The notes beneath the pieces were generated by a model. It saw only the letters and a program-made list of their open reading frames with translations. It ran no database searches and was not told the origin of the DNA. Positions 17,837-28,000 of a stretch of 64,000 nt of DNA are shown here, one piece after another. A program made the translations under genes and the position numbers. The number at the start of each line of letters is the position of its first letter. The stretch's first letter is position 1. The stretch is from NCBI GenBank assembly GCA_947487835.1, contig CANKXX010000006.1, positions 1 through 64,000 on the forward strand, given 5' to 3'. Source of the stretch: an uncultured Microbacteriaceae bacterium (lineage in GTDB: Bacteria > Actinomycetota > Actinomycetes > Actinomycetales > Microbacteriaceae).

Positions 17837-19335
17837 CAGCGCGCCGCCCGCCGCGCGAACCACGGTTCGAGCGCGTCGTAGCCCGCGGTGAAGAGCTCGT
17901 GCCTGCCGAGGTAGTCCTCGTGCCGCCCGGCCTCGGGAGTGAACTCCGCGGTCACCTCGGACAGCCGCCGGGCCGCGCCGAAGTCGCTCACCAGACCGAG
18001 TCCGACGGCCGCGGTGACGGCGGCGCCCAGGCTGTTCGCCTCGTCCACCACGGTGCGCCGGCGCACCGGGACGCCCCAGACGTCGGCGAGAATCTGCAGC
18101 CACACGTCGCTCGCGGCGCCGCCGCCGATGGCGTCCACCCGGTCCACCGCGGCGCCGGACTCCCGGAACGCCCGGATGCAGGTGAACAGGTTGAACGCGA
18201 CCCCCTCCAGCACCGCGCGCGTGACGTGCCCGCGGCCGTGGTGGCGGCCGAGCCCGAGGAAGGCGCCCGCGGCATCCGGGTTCCAGTGGGGCGAGCGCTC
18301 GCCGAGGAGGTAGGGCAGGAAGTACAGGCCGCCCGTCGCGCCCTCGGCGGTCGAGGCGTCCGCGACGAGGGCCGCGAGCGACGCCGCCGTCGGCTGCGGG
18401 GCGAGGAGCTCGGCGATCCAGGAGACCGCCGCGCCGCCCGCCTGCATGGTCGCGGTCGGCACGAAGCTGCCGGGCACGACGTTGTCGAAGGTCATGGTGC
18501 GCCGCCCGGAGTCGTAGACGGGCCGGTCGCTCGCGAAGGAGACCCAGGACGAGGTGCCGAGGCTCACGTAGGCGCCGTCCTCCGGGGCGACGATGCCCGC
18601 GCCGACGGCCGCGATGGGTCCGTCGCCGCCGCCCATCACGACCCGGGTCGCGGCTGGGAGTCCGAGGAGCTCGGCGGCGGCGGGCAGGAGCGTGCCCACG
18701 ATCGCGGTCGACTCCAGCACCTCGGGGAAGAGCGCGACGTCGATGTCCGCGGCAACCAGCATCGCCGGCGACCATGCGCCGCCCTGCTGGTCGTAGGCGT
18801 TCGTCGCCGAGGCGTCCGAGCGGTCCGTGGCGAGTCGCCCGGTGAGCCGCTGCACGACGAAGTCCTTGGCGACGCAGACGTGCCGCACGCGGGCGAACAC
18901 GTCGGGCTCGTTGTCGCGCACCCACATGATCTTCTCGAGGGAGTAGGTCGGGTTGAGGCGGTGGCCGAGCAGGGCGTAGGCCCGGTCCTGCCCGATCGCC
19001 GACTCCAGCCGCTCGGTCTGCGGCACGCTACGGGTGTCCGCCCAGATGATCGCGGGGCGCACCGGGCGGTGGTCCGCGTCCAGCAGCACCGCGCCCATCA
19101 TCTGGCCGCTGACGACCAGGCCGGAGACGGCGCCGGGGTCCGTGCCGGTGCCCGCGAGCAGCGAGCGGGTGGCCTCGACGACGGCGTTCCACCAGTCCTC
19201 GGGGTCCTGCTCCGCGATCCCGCCGCCGGCGAACCGGGCGCCGTAGTGCACGGTGGCCGACGCGAGCATCCGTCCGTCATCGTCGTGCAGGGACGCCTTG
19301 TTGCCGGTCGTGCCGAGGTCGTGGGCGACGATCAC
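17836..19335 (-). CDS. FGGY-family carbohydrate kinase (xylulokinase-like)
   Basis: A 499-residue FGGY kinase. The N-terminal phosphate-1 motif is HDLGTTGNKASL, followed by VVSGQMMGAVLLD and the catalytic-Asp region; the C-terminal half has YVSLGTSSWVSF, YFLPYLLGERSPHW and the adenosine motif AIGGGAASDVWLQILADV. It phosphorylates a sugar or polyol on a terminal hydroxyl using ATP. It overlaps the cupin isomerase gene by 4 bp and the dehydrogenase by one base. It resembles xylulokinase most, but the neighbours are not a xylose operon. Confidence 0.9.
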   Translation of the reverse strand: MIVAHDLGTTGNKASLHDDDGRMLASATVHYGARFAGGGIAEQDPEDWWNAVVEATRSLLAGTGTDPGAVSGLVVSGQMMGAVLLDADHRPVRPAIIWADTRSVPQTERLESAIGQDRAYALLGHRLNPTYSLEKIMWVRDNEPDVFARVRHVCVAKDFVVQRLTGRLATDRSDASATNAYDQQGGAWSPAMLVAADIDVALFPEVLESTAIVGTLLPAAAELLGLPAATRVVMGGGDGPIAAVGAGIVAPEDGAYVSLGTSSWVSFASDRPVYDSGRRTMTFDNVVPGSFVPTATMQAGGAAVSWIAELLAPQPTAASLAALVADASTAEGATGGLYFLPYLLGERSPHWNPDAAGAFLGLGRHHGRGHVTRAVLEGVAFNLFTCIRAFRESGAAVDRVDAIGGGAASDVWLQILADVWGVPVRRRTVVDEANSLGAAVTAAVGLGLVSDFGAARRLSEVTAEFTPEAGRHEDYLGRHELFTAGYDALEPWFARRAAR

Positions 19336-19922
19336 GCCGGCTCCCCGGTGCGGCAGTCGACGAACCGGTGGCCTCCCGCCGCGTCGGCGAGGACGCGCCG
19401 GCCCATGCCGTGCTCGAGCACCCAGCCGTAGTCGTGTCCGGCGCCGCCCGGGTAGACCGCGAGGAACGAGTACGGGGCGTCGCCGACGTTGACGCTGCGG
19501 TGCGCCCAGCCGGGCGGGATGTAGCCGATGACCCCGGGTGCCATGTCGAGCCAGCGGGTGTCGGTGCCGTCGAACATCAGCAGGCCGCCGACCCCGGCGA
19601 CGCCGAGGTAGATCTCACCCTGGTGGTTCGGGTGCTGGTGGCCCTTCGTCATCCAGAACTCGCCGCCGGTGCTGCCCGCCTCGATGGTCGTGATGGACTG
19701 CGGCAGCTCCCGGTCGAGTTCGGGAACGGGCGAGGAGACGACGGAGTAGACGACCGGGTCGCCGTCCGCGACGGCCGTGCGCCACGCGTCGCCGTCCCGG
19801 AACAGGCCCTCGAGGTCCGACATCCGGCGGGTCAGCGTGGGCCCCTCGGGGCTCAGGGTGGCGGCGCCCGCGTCGAAGCGGATGCTCATCGGCGGCACGG
19901 GCTGGATGGCGTACTCGGTCAC
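19332..19922 (-). CDS. Cupin-type phosphoglucose isomerase-like protein
   Basis: A 196-residue cupin from GTG 19922, which has GAGGGA 9 bp upstream. The metal-binding cupin motif is seen in WMTKGHQHPNHQGEIYLG (H-x-H...E) and the later PPGWAHRSVNVG His, the arrangement of archaeal-type glucose-6-phosphate isomerase (GPI). In bacteria such proteins are often found in sugar operons and may isomerise other (phospho)sugars. It is the first gene of the operon, just behind a perfect palindromic operator. An in-frame ATG at 19973 would give 17 extra residues but lies in the operator region. Confidence 0.8.
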   Translation of the reverse strand: MTEYAIQPVPPMSIRFDAGAATLSPEGPTLTRRMSDLEGLFRDGDAWRTAVADGDPVVYSVVSSPVPELDRELPQSITTIEAGSTGGEFWMTKGHQHPNHQGEIYLGVAGVGGLLMFDGTDTRWLDMAPGVIGYIPPGWAHRSVNVGDAPYSFLAVYPGGAGHDYGWVLEHGMGRRVLADAAGGHRFVDCRTGEPA

Positions 19923-19976
19923 GGTCGGCTCGTCCCTCGGGTCTTCCTGCGGCCGCGGTGCCGCGGCTCCCACAGT

Positions 19977-19992
19977 ACCTGTAATTACAGGT
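19977..19992. promoter_or_regulatory. Perfect 16-bp palindromic operator ACCTGTAATTACAGGT
   Basis: The 16-bp sequence is fully self-complementary and lies 55 bp upstream of the cupin isomerase start. Palindromes of this size with an AT centre are typical of GntR/HutC-family regulators. The likely binder is the UTRA-type GntR encoded at 21881-22681. A related site with the same CCTGT/ACAGG arms but wider spacing precedes rbsK (24154-24177). Confidence 0.6.
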
Positions 19993-20030
19993 TGCCCGCA
20001 GTCCCCCGGTGTCCCTCCGCCGCCCTCCCG

Positions 20031-20114
20031 GTTCCGAATTCAGGCTGTGCTGCGACACGCCGCATTCCGGCGCCTCGAAACGCGGCGTGTTGCAGCTGGA
20101 CCTGAATTCGGAAC
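20031..20114. repeat. Palindromic intergenic element, AATTCAG family, copy A2 (84 bp)
   Basis: The outer arms GTTCCGAATTCAGG and their complement match perfectly at the ends. The inner arms contain CGACACGCCG and its inverse. Its length equals copy A1 (84 bp) and the sequences align throughout, with differences concentrated in the loop and middle stem. It lies between the divergent cupin isomerase operon and the small zinc-ribbon gene. A run of GGGCT repeats (about 20127-20151) follows. Confidence 0.85.
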
Positions 20115-20194
20115 AGGGAGGGGCGGGGCTGAGCTGGGCTGGGCTGGGCTCGGGGTGCACCGCACGTCCCAGGCGCGGCGGGTAGGTTTCGGGC

Positions 20195-20353
20195 ATGTAC
20201 ATCTGCAGGGACTGCGGGAGCCCCGTCACCGTCACGTGGAACCCGGACCGCCAGACGCCGCCCCTGTGGCACGTCTCCTGCGCGACCTGCCCTGCCGAGC
20301 GCGACGAGGCCATCGAGATCGCCGGCGTCGCCACGGGGAACCAAGCCGTCTGA
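20195..20353 (+). CDS. Small zinc-ribbon protein (52 residues)
   Basis: An ATG at 20195 opens a 52-codon frame ending in TGA. It has two CxxC knuckles (Cys4/Cys7 in YICRDCG and Cys29/Cys32 in VSCATCPAERDEA) with 21 residues between, the layout of a four-Cys zinc ribbon, and aromatic residues typical of a folded mini-domain. It ends 14 bp before the monooxygenase start and GGTAGG lies upstream, so it is probably the first gene of that transcript. Function unknown. The Cys spacing argues that the frame is real. Confidence 0.55.
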   Translation: MYICRDCGSPVTVTWNPDRQTPPLWHVSCATCPAERDEAIEIAGVATGNQAV

Positions 20354-20367
20354 TTGACGCGGAAGAC

Positions 20368-21867
<1,500 letters not shown>

Positions 21868-21880
21868 TCCCCGGTCCCGC

Positions 21881-22681
21881 TCAGCGGGGGAGGGCGAGCC
21901 CGGTGTGGCGGAGCGCGGCCGTGCTCTGGTCGGCGGGGGATGCGCTCAGCTGGAACTCGAACCGGCTGCGGTCGCCGCGGTGGTGGGCCACGAAGAACTC
22001 AATGGGCCGGTCCCGCTCGTCGTAGCCGACGCTGCGCAGCACGAGCAGCGCCTGCCCCGCGCCCACGCCCAGCAGCGCGCCCTGCTCCCCGTCGGCGGAC
22101 GCCGCCTCCGCGGAGCGCACGCCGCGCACGGCCCGCACGCCGTGCCGCGCGAGCAGGGCGTACAGCGACTGGTCGCTCAGGTCCTCCGCGAGCACGAGCG
22201 AGCCGACATCCTCGGGCAGGTAGGTGGTGGTCCACGACCAGGGCTCACCGTCGACGAAGCGCAGCCGCTCGATCACCACGACGGGGGCGCCGGGGGCGAT
22301 GCCGAGCGCGTCGGCCACCTCGTCGTCCGCCGGGGCCAGCTCCTGCCGGCGCACCTGGCTGTGGACGTGCCCGCCGCGCGCCGCGACCTCCTCGTAGAGG
22401 CCGGTCAGCGTGTGAACGAGGCTCTCGGGGGTCTTCTGGTGCGCGACGAAGGTGCCCTTGCCCTTCACCCGCTCGATCGCGCCCTGGTGCTCGAGCTGGG
22501 CGAGCGCCTGCCGCACGACGGTCCGCGAGACCCCGAACTGCTCGCACAGCCGGTGCTCCCCGGGCAGCACGTCGCCCGGCCGCAGGCCCTGCTCGGCGAT
22601 GTCGCGCAGGATGCGGTGCTTCAGCTGGTGGTACATCGGCACCGGAGCGCGGCGGTCGATGCCCGCGGGGGAGAGGGGCAC
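21881..22681 (-). CDS. GntR-family regulator with UTRA domain (HutC subfamily)
   Basis: A 266-residue regulator. The winged-helix domain is clear (YHQLKHRILRDIAEQGLRPG, then LPGEHRLCEQFGVSRTVVRQ and VKGKGTFVA). The C-terminal UTRA effector domain ends with FVAHHRGDRSRFEF. The start is uncertain: GTG 22681 gives the family N-terminus 8 bp after the rbsD stop, while a CTG overlapping that stop is also possible. UTRA domains usually sense sugars, amines or phosphosugars. Its gene follows rbsK and rbsD, and it is the best candidate for binding CCTGT...ACAGG palindromes before rbsK and the cupin isomerase operon. Confidence 0.88.
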   Translation of the reverse strand: MPLSPAGIDRRAPVPMYHQLKHRILRDIAEQGLRPGDVLPGEHRLCEQFGVSRTVVRQALAQLEHQGAIERVKGKGTFVAHQKTPESLVHTLTGLYEEVAARGGHVHSQVRRQELAPADDEVADALGIAPGAPVVVIERLRFVDGEPWSWTTTYLPEDVGSLVLAEDLSDQSLYALLARHGVRAVRGVRSAEAASADGEQGALLGVGAGQALLVLRSVGYDERDRPIEFFVAHHRGDRSRFEFQLSASPADQSTAALRHTGLALPR

Positions 22682-22689
22682 GGTGGTGC

Positions 22690-23094
22690 TCAGTACGCGA
22701 CGCCGGCGTGCAGGATCACGTTGGCGTACGGGGTGAACTCGCCCGAACGCACGAACGCCCGCGCGTCGTGCGTGCGCCGCTTGAACTCGGCGTGAGGGAG
22801 AAGCTCGATGGGAACGCCGAGCGGGTCGAGCCGGTCGCGCAGGGCGGCGAGGATGTGCGGGCTCTTCTCCTCCACCTCGGCTGAAAGGGTGGCGCCCTCC
22901 ACGACCAGCTCCGCGAGCACGGTGTCGAGCACGTCGAAGAACGCGGGGGCGCCGGGCCGGTAGGCGAGGTCGACGCGCTCGAACCCGGGCGGGATGGGCA
23001 GGCCGGCGTCGGTGACGACGATCAGGTCGGTGTGCCCGGTTTCGGAAATGATACGGGACAGCTGGGGATTGATGGTGGTCGCGGTCTTCCTCAC
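22690..23094 (-). CDS. rbsD: D-ribose pyranase
   Basis: A 134-residue RbsD/FucU-family protein. His21 and Asp29 in ISETGHTDLIVVTDAGLPIP and the C-terminal PYANVILHAGV (Tyr-Ala-Asn) are the RbsD catalytic and binding marks. GTG 23094 overlaps the rbsK stop by 4 bp. It converts beta-pyranose ribose to the furanose form used by ribokinase. No ribose-specific transporter gene is in this operon, so ribose or another sugar may enter by the importer at 7706-11485 or elsewhere. Confidence 0.9.
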   Translation of the reverse strand: MRKTATTINPQLSRIISETGHTDLIVVTDAGLPIPPGFERVDLAYRPGAPAFFDVLDTVLAELVVEGATLSAEVEEKSPHILAALRDRLDPLGVPIELLPHAEFKRRTHDARAFVRSGEFTPYANVILHAGVAY

Positions 23095-24092
23095 GAGACG
23101 CTCTCCTTCTGGGTGGTGTCCGATGCTGCGCTTCCCGTGGCCGACCGGTGGGCCGCCAGCAGGGCATCCACCTCGTCGCGGTGCGGCAGGCTGGGCGACG
23201 CGCCGCGCTTGGTGACGGTCAGGGATCCGGCGGAGACCGCGCGGGCGATGGCCTCGGGCAGGTCGAGGCCGAGCGCGAGCGATGCGCCGAGGTAGCCGGC
23301 GAACGCGTCGCCGGCCGCCGTGGTGTCCACCGCGGTCGCGGGGATGGCCGGGAAGCGCACGACGTCGTCGGCCGTCACGAGCACGGCGCCCGCCGCGGCG
23401 AGCGTCACGAGGGCGTGCCGCGCGCCGCGCTCCGTGAACCAGCGCCCCGCCGCGACGGCCGACTCGTCGTCGGTCACGGCGATGCCGGTGAGGATGCCGG
23501 CCTCGGTCTCGTTGGGCGTCACGATGTCGACGAGGGGCCAGATGCCCTCGTCGAGCACGGCCGCGGGGGCCGGGTCGAGCACGACGGTCAGGCCGAGCTC
23601 GTGCGCCCGGCGGATGGCGTACTGGGTGAGCGCCCACGGCGTCTCGAGCTGCGTGAGCAGCACCCGGGCCTCGCCGCCGAGCTCGTCGAAGGCCGTGTCG
23701 ATTTGCTCCTCGCTGAGGGCGGCGTTGGCGAGCGGCACCATGACGATGTCGTTCTCGCCGGACGCGTCGACGCGGATGTGCGCGATGCCGGTGGGGCCCG
23801 GCACGCTCCGCACGTGGTCCGTGTTCACGCCCGCGTCCCGCAGCCCGTCCCGCACCAGGTCGGAGAAGAGGTCGGTGCCGACGCACGCCACCATGGCGGT
23901 GCGCGCCCCGGCGAGCCCGGCCGCGACGGCCTGGTTCGCGCCCTTGCCGCCGAGCACCAGGGTGAAGTCGTCCCCGAGCACGGTCTCCCCGCGGGCGGGG
24001 AGGCGGGCGGAGAAGGTGGTGAGGTCTGCGGTGACGCTGCCCACGATGAGCACGCTCCCCGCCTCGGTTCCAGACGCCTGTGTCTGTGTCAT
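23091..24092 (-). CDS. rbsK: Ribokinase (PfkB family)
   Basis: A 333-residue PfkB-family kinase starting at ATG 24092 with AAAGGCGA upstream; the longer frame upstream reaches into a non-coding repeat. The N-terminal GGKGANQAVAA glycine motif and the C-terminal anion-hole motif DTTAAGDAFAGYL (catalytic Asp) fit ribokinase. It phosphorylates D-ribose (or a similar pentose) at O5. It is the first gene of rbsK-rbsD-gntR, with a C-rich spacer carrying a candidate operator upstream. Confidence 0.9.
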   Translation of the reverse strand: MTQTQASGTEAGSVLIVGSVTADLTTFSARLPARGETVLGDDFTLVLGGKGANQAVAAGLAGARTAMVACVGTDLFSDLVRDGLRDAGVNTDHVRSVPGPTGIAHIRVDASGENDIVMVPLANAALSEEQIDTAFDELGGEARVLLTQLETPWALTQYAIRRAHELGLTVVLDPAPAAVLDEGIWPLVDIVTPNETEAGILTGIAVTDDESAVAAGRWFTERGARHALVTLAAAGAVLVTADDVVRFPAIPATAVDTTAAGDAFAGYLGASLALGLDLPEAIARAVSAGSLTVTKRGASPSLPHRDEVDALLAAHRSATGSAASDTTQKESVS

Positions 24093-24153
24093 CGTCGCCT
24101 TTCGCGGGCGCCTCGCGCCCAGTATCCGCGCCGCGGGAACGGGCGCTGTCCAG

Positions 24154-24177
24154 CCTGTAATGACATTAGCGGACAGG
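24154..24177. promoter_or_regulatory. Candidate operator upstream of rbsK
   Basis: CCTGT and ACAGG arms flank a 14-bp centre that itself contains the perfect palindrome TAATGACATTA (24158-24168). The arms match those of the site at 19977-19992 (CCTGT-N4-ACAGG), but the spacing differs by 10 bp, about one helical turn. It sits 62 bp upstream of the rbsK start, in the promoter zone. The regulator is probably the operon's own GntR/UTRA protein. Confidence 0.45.
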
Positions 24178-24250
24178 TGAGACCCGGCCCCGTTCTGCGG
24201 GTGCTCGTGCCTCCCGGCGCACGTGTCCCCCTGGCGCTCGCCACCGCGGT

Positions 24251-24313
24251 CCTGCCCAGGCAGAGGATTCCTGCGCAGGTTGGAGCTGGGCACGATGCCT
24301 CTGCCTGGGCAGG
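24251..24313. repeat. 63-bp hairpin repeat, CCTGCCCAGGCAG family, copy 1
   Basis: The ends CCTGCCCAGGCAG and CTGCCTGGGCAGG are perfect complements. The interior carries a second inverted repeat around CCTGCGCAGG...CTGGGCA. It lies between the rbsK promoter and the end of the FCD-GntR gene. Two other copies of exactly the same length are at 62028 and 62549. The remaining spacer (24178-24250 and 24314-24351) shows no gene. Confidence 0.85.
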
Positions 24314-24351
24314 GGCGGATCAGGCCATCGGGTCAGGCAGAGCCGGCCGGG

Positions 24352-25032
24352 TCAGGCGGAGGCGGCCGCGTCGCGGAGCCACTGCTCCACGCCCGAGATG
24401 TGCACTGTCGTCAGCGCCTGCGCCAGCTCGGTGTCCCGGCGCTCCAGCGCGTCGACGATGGCGCGGTGCTCGGAGAGCGTGCGGTCGACCGAGTTCTCCT
24501 GGGTGAGGCCGCGCCAGATCCGGGCCCGCACGGTGTGACCGGACAGCGAGTCGATGAGGCTCGACAGGTACCCGTTGCCCGCCTCGGCCACGATCGCTCG
24601 GTGGAAGTCGAGGTCGTGGTCCACCAGGCCCTCGACGCTGGTCCCCTCGCCGACGGCGTCGATGCGGGCGCGGAGCCCGCGGATCGCCTCGTCCGGGATG
24701 CGGGCGGCGGCGAGGGCGACCGCCGCGGGCTCGAGGATGCGCCGCACGGCGAACAGCTCGAGCACGGAGGAGTCGTCGTGCAGGTCCACCACGAAGGACA
24801 TCGCCTCGAGCAGCAGCCGCGGCTCAAGGCTCGTCACGAACGTGCCGTCGCCGCGCCGCACATCGAGAACGCGGATGACCTCGAGCGCCTTCACGGCCTC
24901 GCGCATGGAGCTGCGGGAGAGCCCGAGGCGCTCGCTGAGCTCCTTCTCGGGCGGAAGGCGGTCGCCCGGCCCGAGTTCGCCGGAGAGGATCATCTCCTTG
25001 ATCTTGAGGATCGCCTCGTCGGTCACGGCCAT
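24352..25032 (-). CDS. GntR-family regulator with FCD domain
   Basis: A 226-residue FadR-type regulator. Its winged helix contains LPPEKELSERLGLSRSSMRE and GDGTFV. The all-helical FCD domain has metal-ligand-type Asp/His positions in VDHDLDFHRAIVAEAGN and a later SEHRAIVDALE. FCD regulators often sense sugar acids such as galactonate, gluconate or uronates. It starts 9 bp after the cydDC stop, so it may be read through from the cyd operon; its ribosome-site region (GGATGTC) matches one half of the fucose operator, suggesting a possible regulatory link. The target is not proven. Confidence 0.88.
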   Translation of the reverse strand: MAVTDEAILKIKEMILSGELGPGDRLPPEKELSERLGLSRSSMREAVKALEVIRVLDVRRGDGTFVTSLEPRLLLEAMSFVVDLHDDSSVLELFAVRRILEPAAVALAAARIPDEAIRGLRARIDAVGEGTSVEGLVDHDLDFHRAIVAEAGNGYLSSLIDSLSGHTVRARIWRGLTQENSVDRTLSEHRAIVDALERRDTELAQALTTVHISGVEQWLRDAAASA

Positions 25033-25041
25033 GCAGACATC

Positions 25042-28000
25042 CTACCTTTGGGCGCCGACGAGGGCCCCGTCCCGCCGCGGCGTCGACACCCCGAGGTCGA
25101 GGCGGCGGTCCGCCGGACCGATGTCCTCGGCGTGGTGGGTGACGAGGACCGGGACGACGTCGGCGAGCGCGGAGCGCAGGTCGGCGAGGAGGGCGTCGGC
25201 GGTCGGCCGGTCGAGGTGCGCCGTCGGCTCGTCGAGCAGCACGACGTCGGCGCGGGTGAGCAGGGTGCGGGCCACGGCGACGCGCTGCCGCTCGCCGCCA
25301 GACAGCGCCACCCCCTCGGAGCCGAGCCGGGTGTCGAGCCCATCGGGCAGCTGGGCCAGCAGCGGGCCGAGGCCCGCCCGGACGAGCGTGTGCCTCAGCT
25401 CGGCCTCGTCGGGCGCGTCCTCCCGCGGTCGCGCGAGGAGCAGGTTGGCGCGGAGCGACGAGTCGAAGAGGTGCCCCTCCTGCGGGCACCAGGCGATGTG
25501 CCGGCGCACGACCCCGGGGGCGAGGTCGGCCGTGTCATCGGCGCCCAGCCGGTAGGTGCCCGCGCTCGGCGCCAGCTGGCCGAGCAGCACCGTGAGGAGC
25601 GTCGACTTCCCGGATCCGGACGGCCCCGTGACGACGAGCCACTCGCCCCGGCGCGCGGAGGCGTCGACCCCGGCGAATGCATCCGCGTCGGCGTCGGGCC
25701 AGCGGGCGGCCAGCGCGTCGAGCTCGAGTCCGTCCACCGGTCCGGACGCCGACGATCGGGCTGCGGATCCGGCGACCGAGCGGCTGCCGGCATGGGCGCC
25801 GGCCTCCACGGCGGGCGTGAATCGGGCCAGCCGGGTCAGCGCGCGGGACAGCGCGGGCGCCTGCTGCACGGCGTCGACCACGGCGAGCAGGGGATCGATC
25901 AGGGCGATCGGCAGCAGAACGAGCACCGCCGTGATCTCGGCGGGCAGGCTGCCGGACGCGACGGCGGGCGCGCACACCGCGAGCATCAGCGCCGCGGTCG
26001 TGCAGCAGGCCGCGACGACGAGGGTGTTGCCGAGGCCGAGCGCCCAGGCGCTGCGCCGCCCGGACTCCGCCGCGCTGCGGTCGACCTCGCGGAGCCGCGC
26101 GAGCACGGCGGGGCCCGCGGCGTTGCCGCGCAGGTCGGCGGCGGCGACCGCCGCGTCGGCGAAGGACCGGGTCATGGCCGAGCGCGAGGCCTGGTGACGG
26201 GCGCTCGCCCGGCGGTCGGCGACGAGCGCCAGCACCGGTGCGATTCCCAGGCAGAGCACGAGGCAGACGGCCAAAGGGGGCACCGCGGGCGCGTGCAGCA
26301 GGGCGACCCCCACGAGGGACGCGACGCCGGTCAGGACGCCGACCGCGGGGGGCAGGATCACCCGAGGGGCGAGGTCGCGCGCCTCGTCCGCGGTCGTCAC
26401 GAGGTAGTCGAGCGCCGTGCCGCCGCGCAGCAGCCGCCGGGCGCTCGGCCCCCGCGCGGCGAGGGCCCGCCAGAGCCGGACCCGCAGCCGGGTGACCGAC
26501 GCGAACACCGCGTCGTGCGTGGCGAGGCGCTCGGCGTAGCGCAGCACCGAGCGCCCGATGCCGAAGAACCGCACGCCGACGATCGCGACGAGGAGGTACA
26601 TGATCGCCGGCTGCTGGCTGGCCCGGACGATGAGCCAGCCGGAGACCGTGGTCAGCGCCACCGCGAACAGGGCCGCGAGCGCGCCGCAGAGCAGGGCGAG
26701 CGCGAGGCGCCCGGCCGCGGGTCGCGCGACGTCCCCCAGCAGGGCGGCCAGCTCCCGCGCGGTCGCCCGCGGTTCGGTCTCCGTGAGGGGATCGAACTGG
26801 GCGTTGGGCACGGTGCCGGCGGCGCGATCGGCGAGGGCGCCACCGGGACCGGTCTGCTCGGTGGGTGCCGCCTCCACCCGCAGAGAGGCCTCGCCGCGTA
26901 CGGTCCCCCCGCCGTCGACGACCGGATCCACCCCGTCGAGCACCGGGATGCGCTGCGTCGCCAGGGCGAGCACGTCGGGGTCGTGCGACGCGAGCACCAC
27001 GGTGCAGCGCCCGCGAAGGGAGGCGATCGCGGCCCGCACCAGCGCGGCGCTGCGGTCGTCGAGGTGCGCGGTCGGCTCGTCGAGCACGACGACGTCCGCT
27101 CCCGCGGCGACCCGGACGAGCGCCCGGGCCACCGCGAGCCGGCGCAGCTCGCCCGGGCTGAGGCGGGCGGGATCGGCCGGGGCGAGCCCGGCGAGGCCGA
27201 GCGCCCGCAGGGCGTCGCCCGCCGCGTCGGCATCCGCCGCGTCCATGCCCTCCGGGCCGGACGCCGCGTAGAGCCGGAGCTCGTCGAGGACCGTGTCGCC
27301 CACGGTGTGCGGGTGCTGGGGCACCCAGGCCAGGCGCTCCGGGGGCACGACGGTCAGGGCGCCGCTGACCTCCGCGTCCGCCGCGCCGTCCGCCCCGCCG
27401 GCGAGCAGGGCGAGGAGTGTCGACTTGCCGCTCCCGCTGGGCCCGGTGATCGCGGCCACGGTGCCTGGCCGGATGTCGAAGGACAGGTGTGAGAGCGCGG
27501 GCACCGGGCGTCCCGGGTAGCGCAGGGTGAGGTCCCGGGCGGCGAGCGCGCCGGGCGCCGCCGTCGGGCGCGGCAGGGCGGCGGCCGGTGCCGCGGCGAG
27601 GATCCCGCGCGCCCGCTCCAGCGCGGACACCCCGTCCTGGGACGCGTGGAACGCCGCGCCGAGGTCGCGGAACGGCCCGAAGCACTCGGGCGCGAGGATC
27701 AGCGCGAGCAGTCCCACCTCGAGCGGGAGGCTGCCGTCGATGAGGCGCAGCCCGACGAACACGGCGACCACCGCGACGGAGATGGTCGAGATGAGCTCCA
27801 GCGCGAGCGAGGAGAGGAACGCGGTGCGCAGGGTGAGCATCGTGCGGCGGCGGTAGTCGTCCGACACCCGGGCCAGCAGCGCGGTCTGCTCCTCGACCCG
27901 GCCGAGGCCCACGAGCACCGGGAGCCCGCGGGCGAGCTCCACGAGGTGGTCCGAGAGCCGGGCCAGCGCGCCGGACGCCGCGTCGACGCGGTCCTGGGTG

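Noticed and set aside
24223-27492. Very long plus-strand open frames opposite cydDC and other genes
   Set aside because: They are Arg/Ala/Pro-rich, lack ribosome sites and domains, and lie antisense to clear genes; they reflect high-GC codon use.
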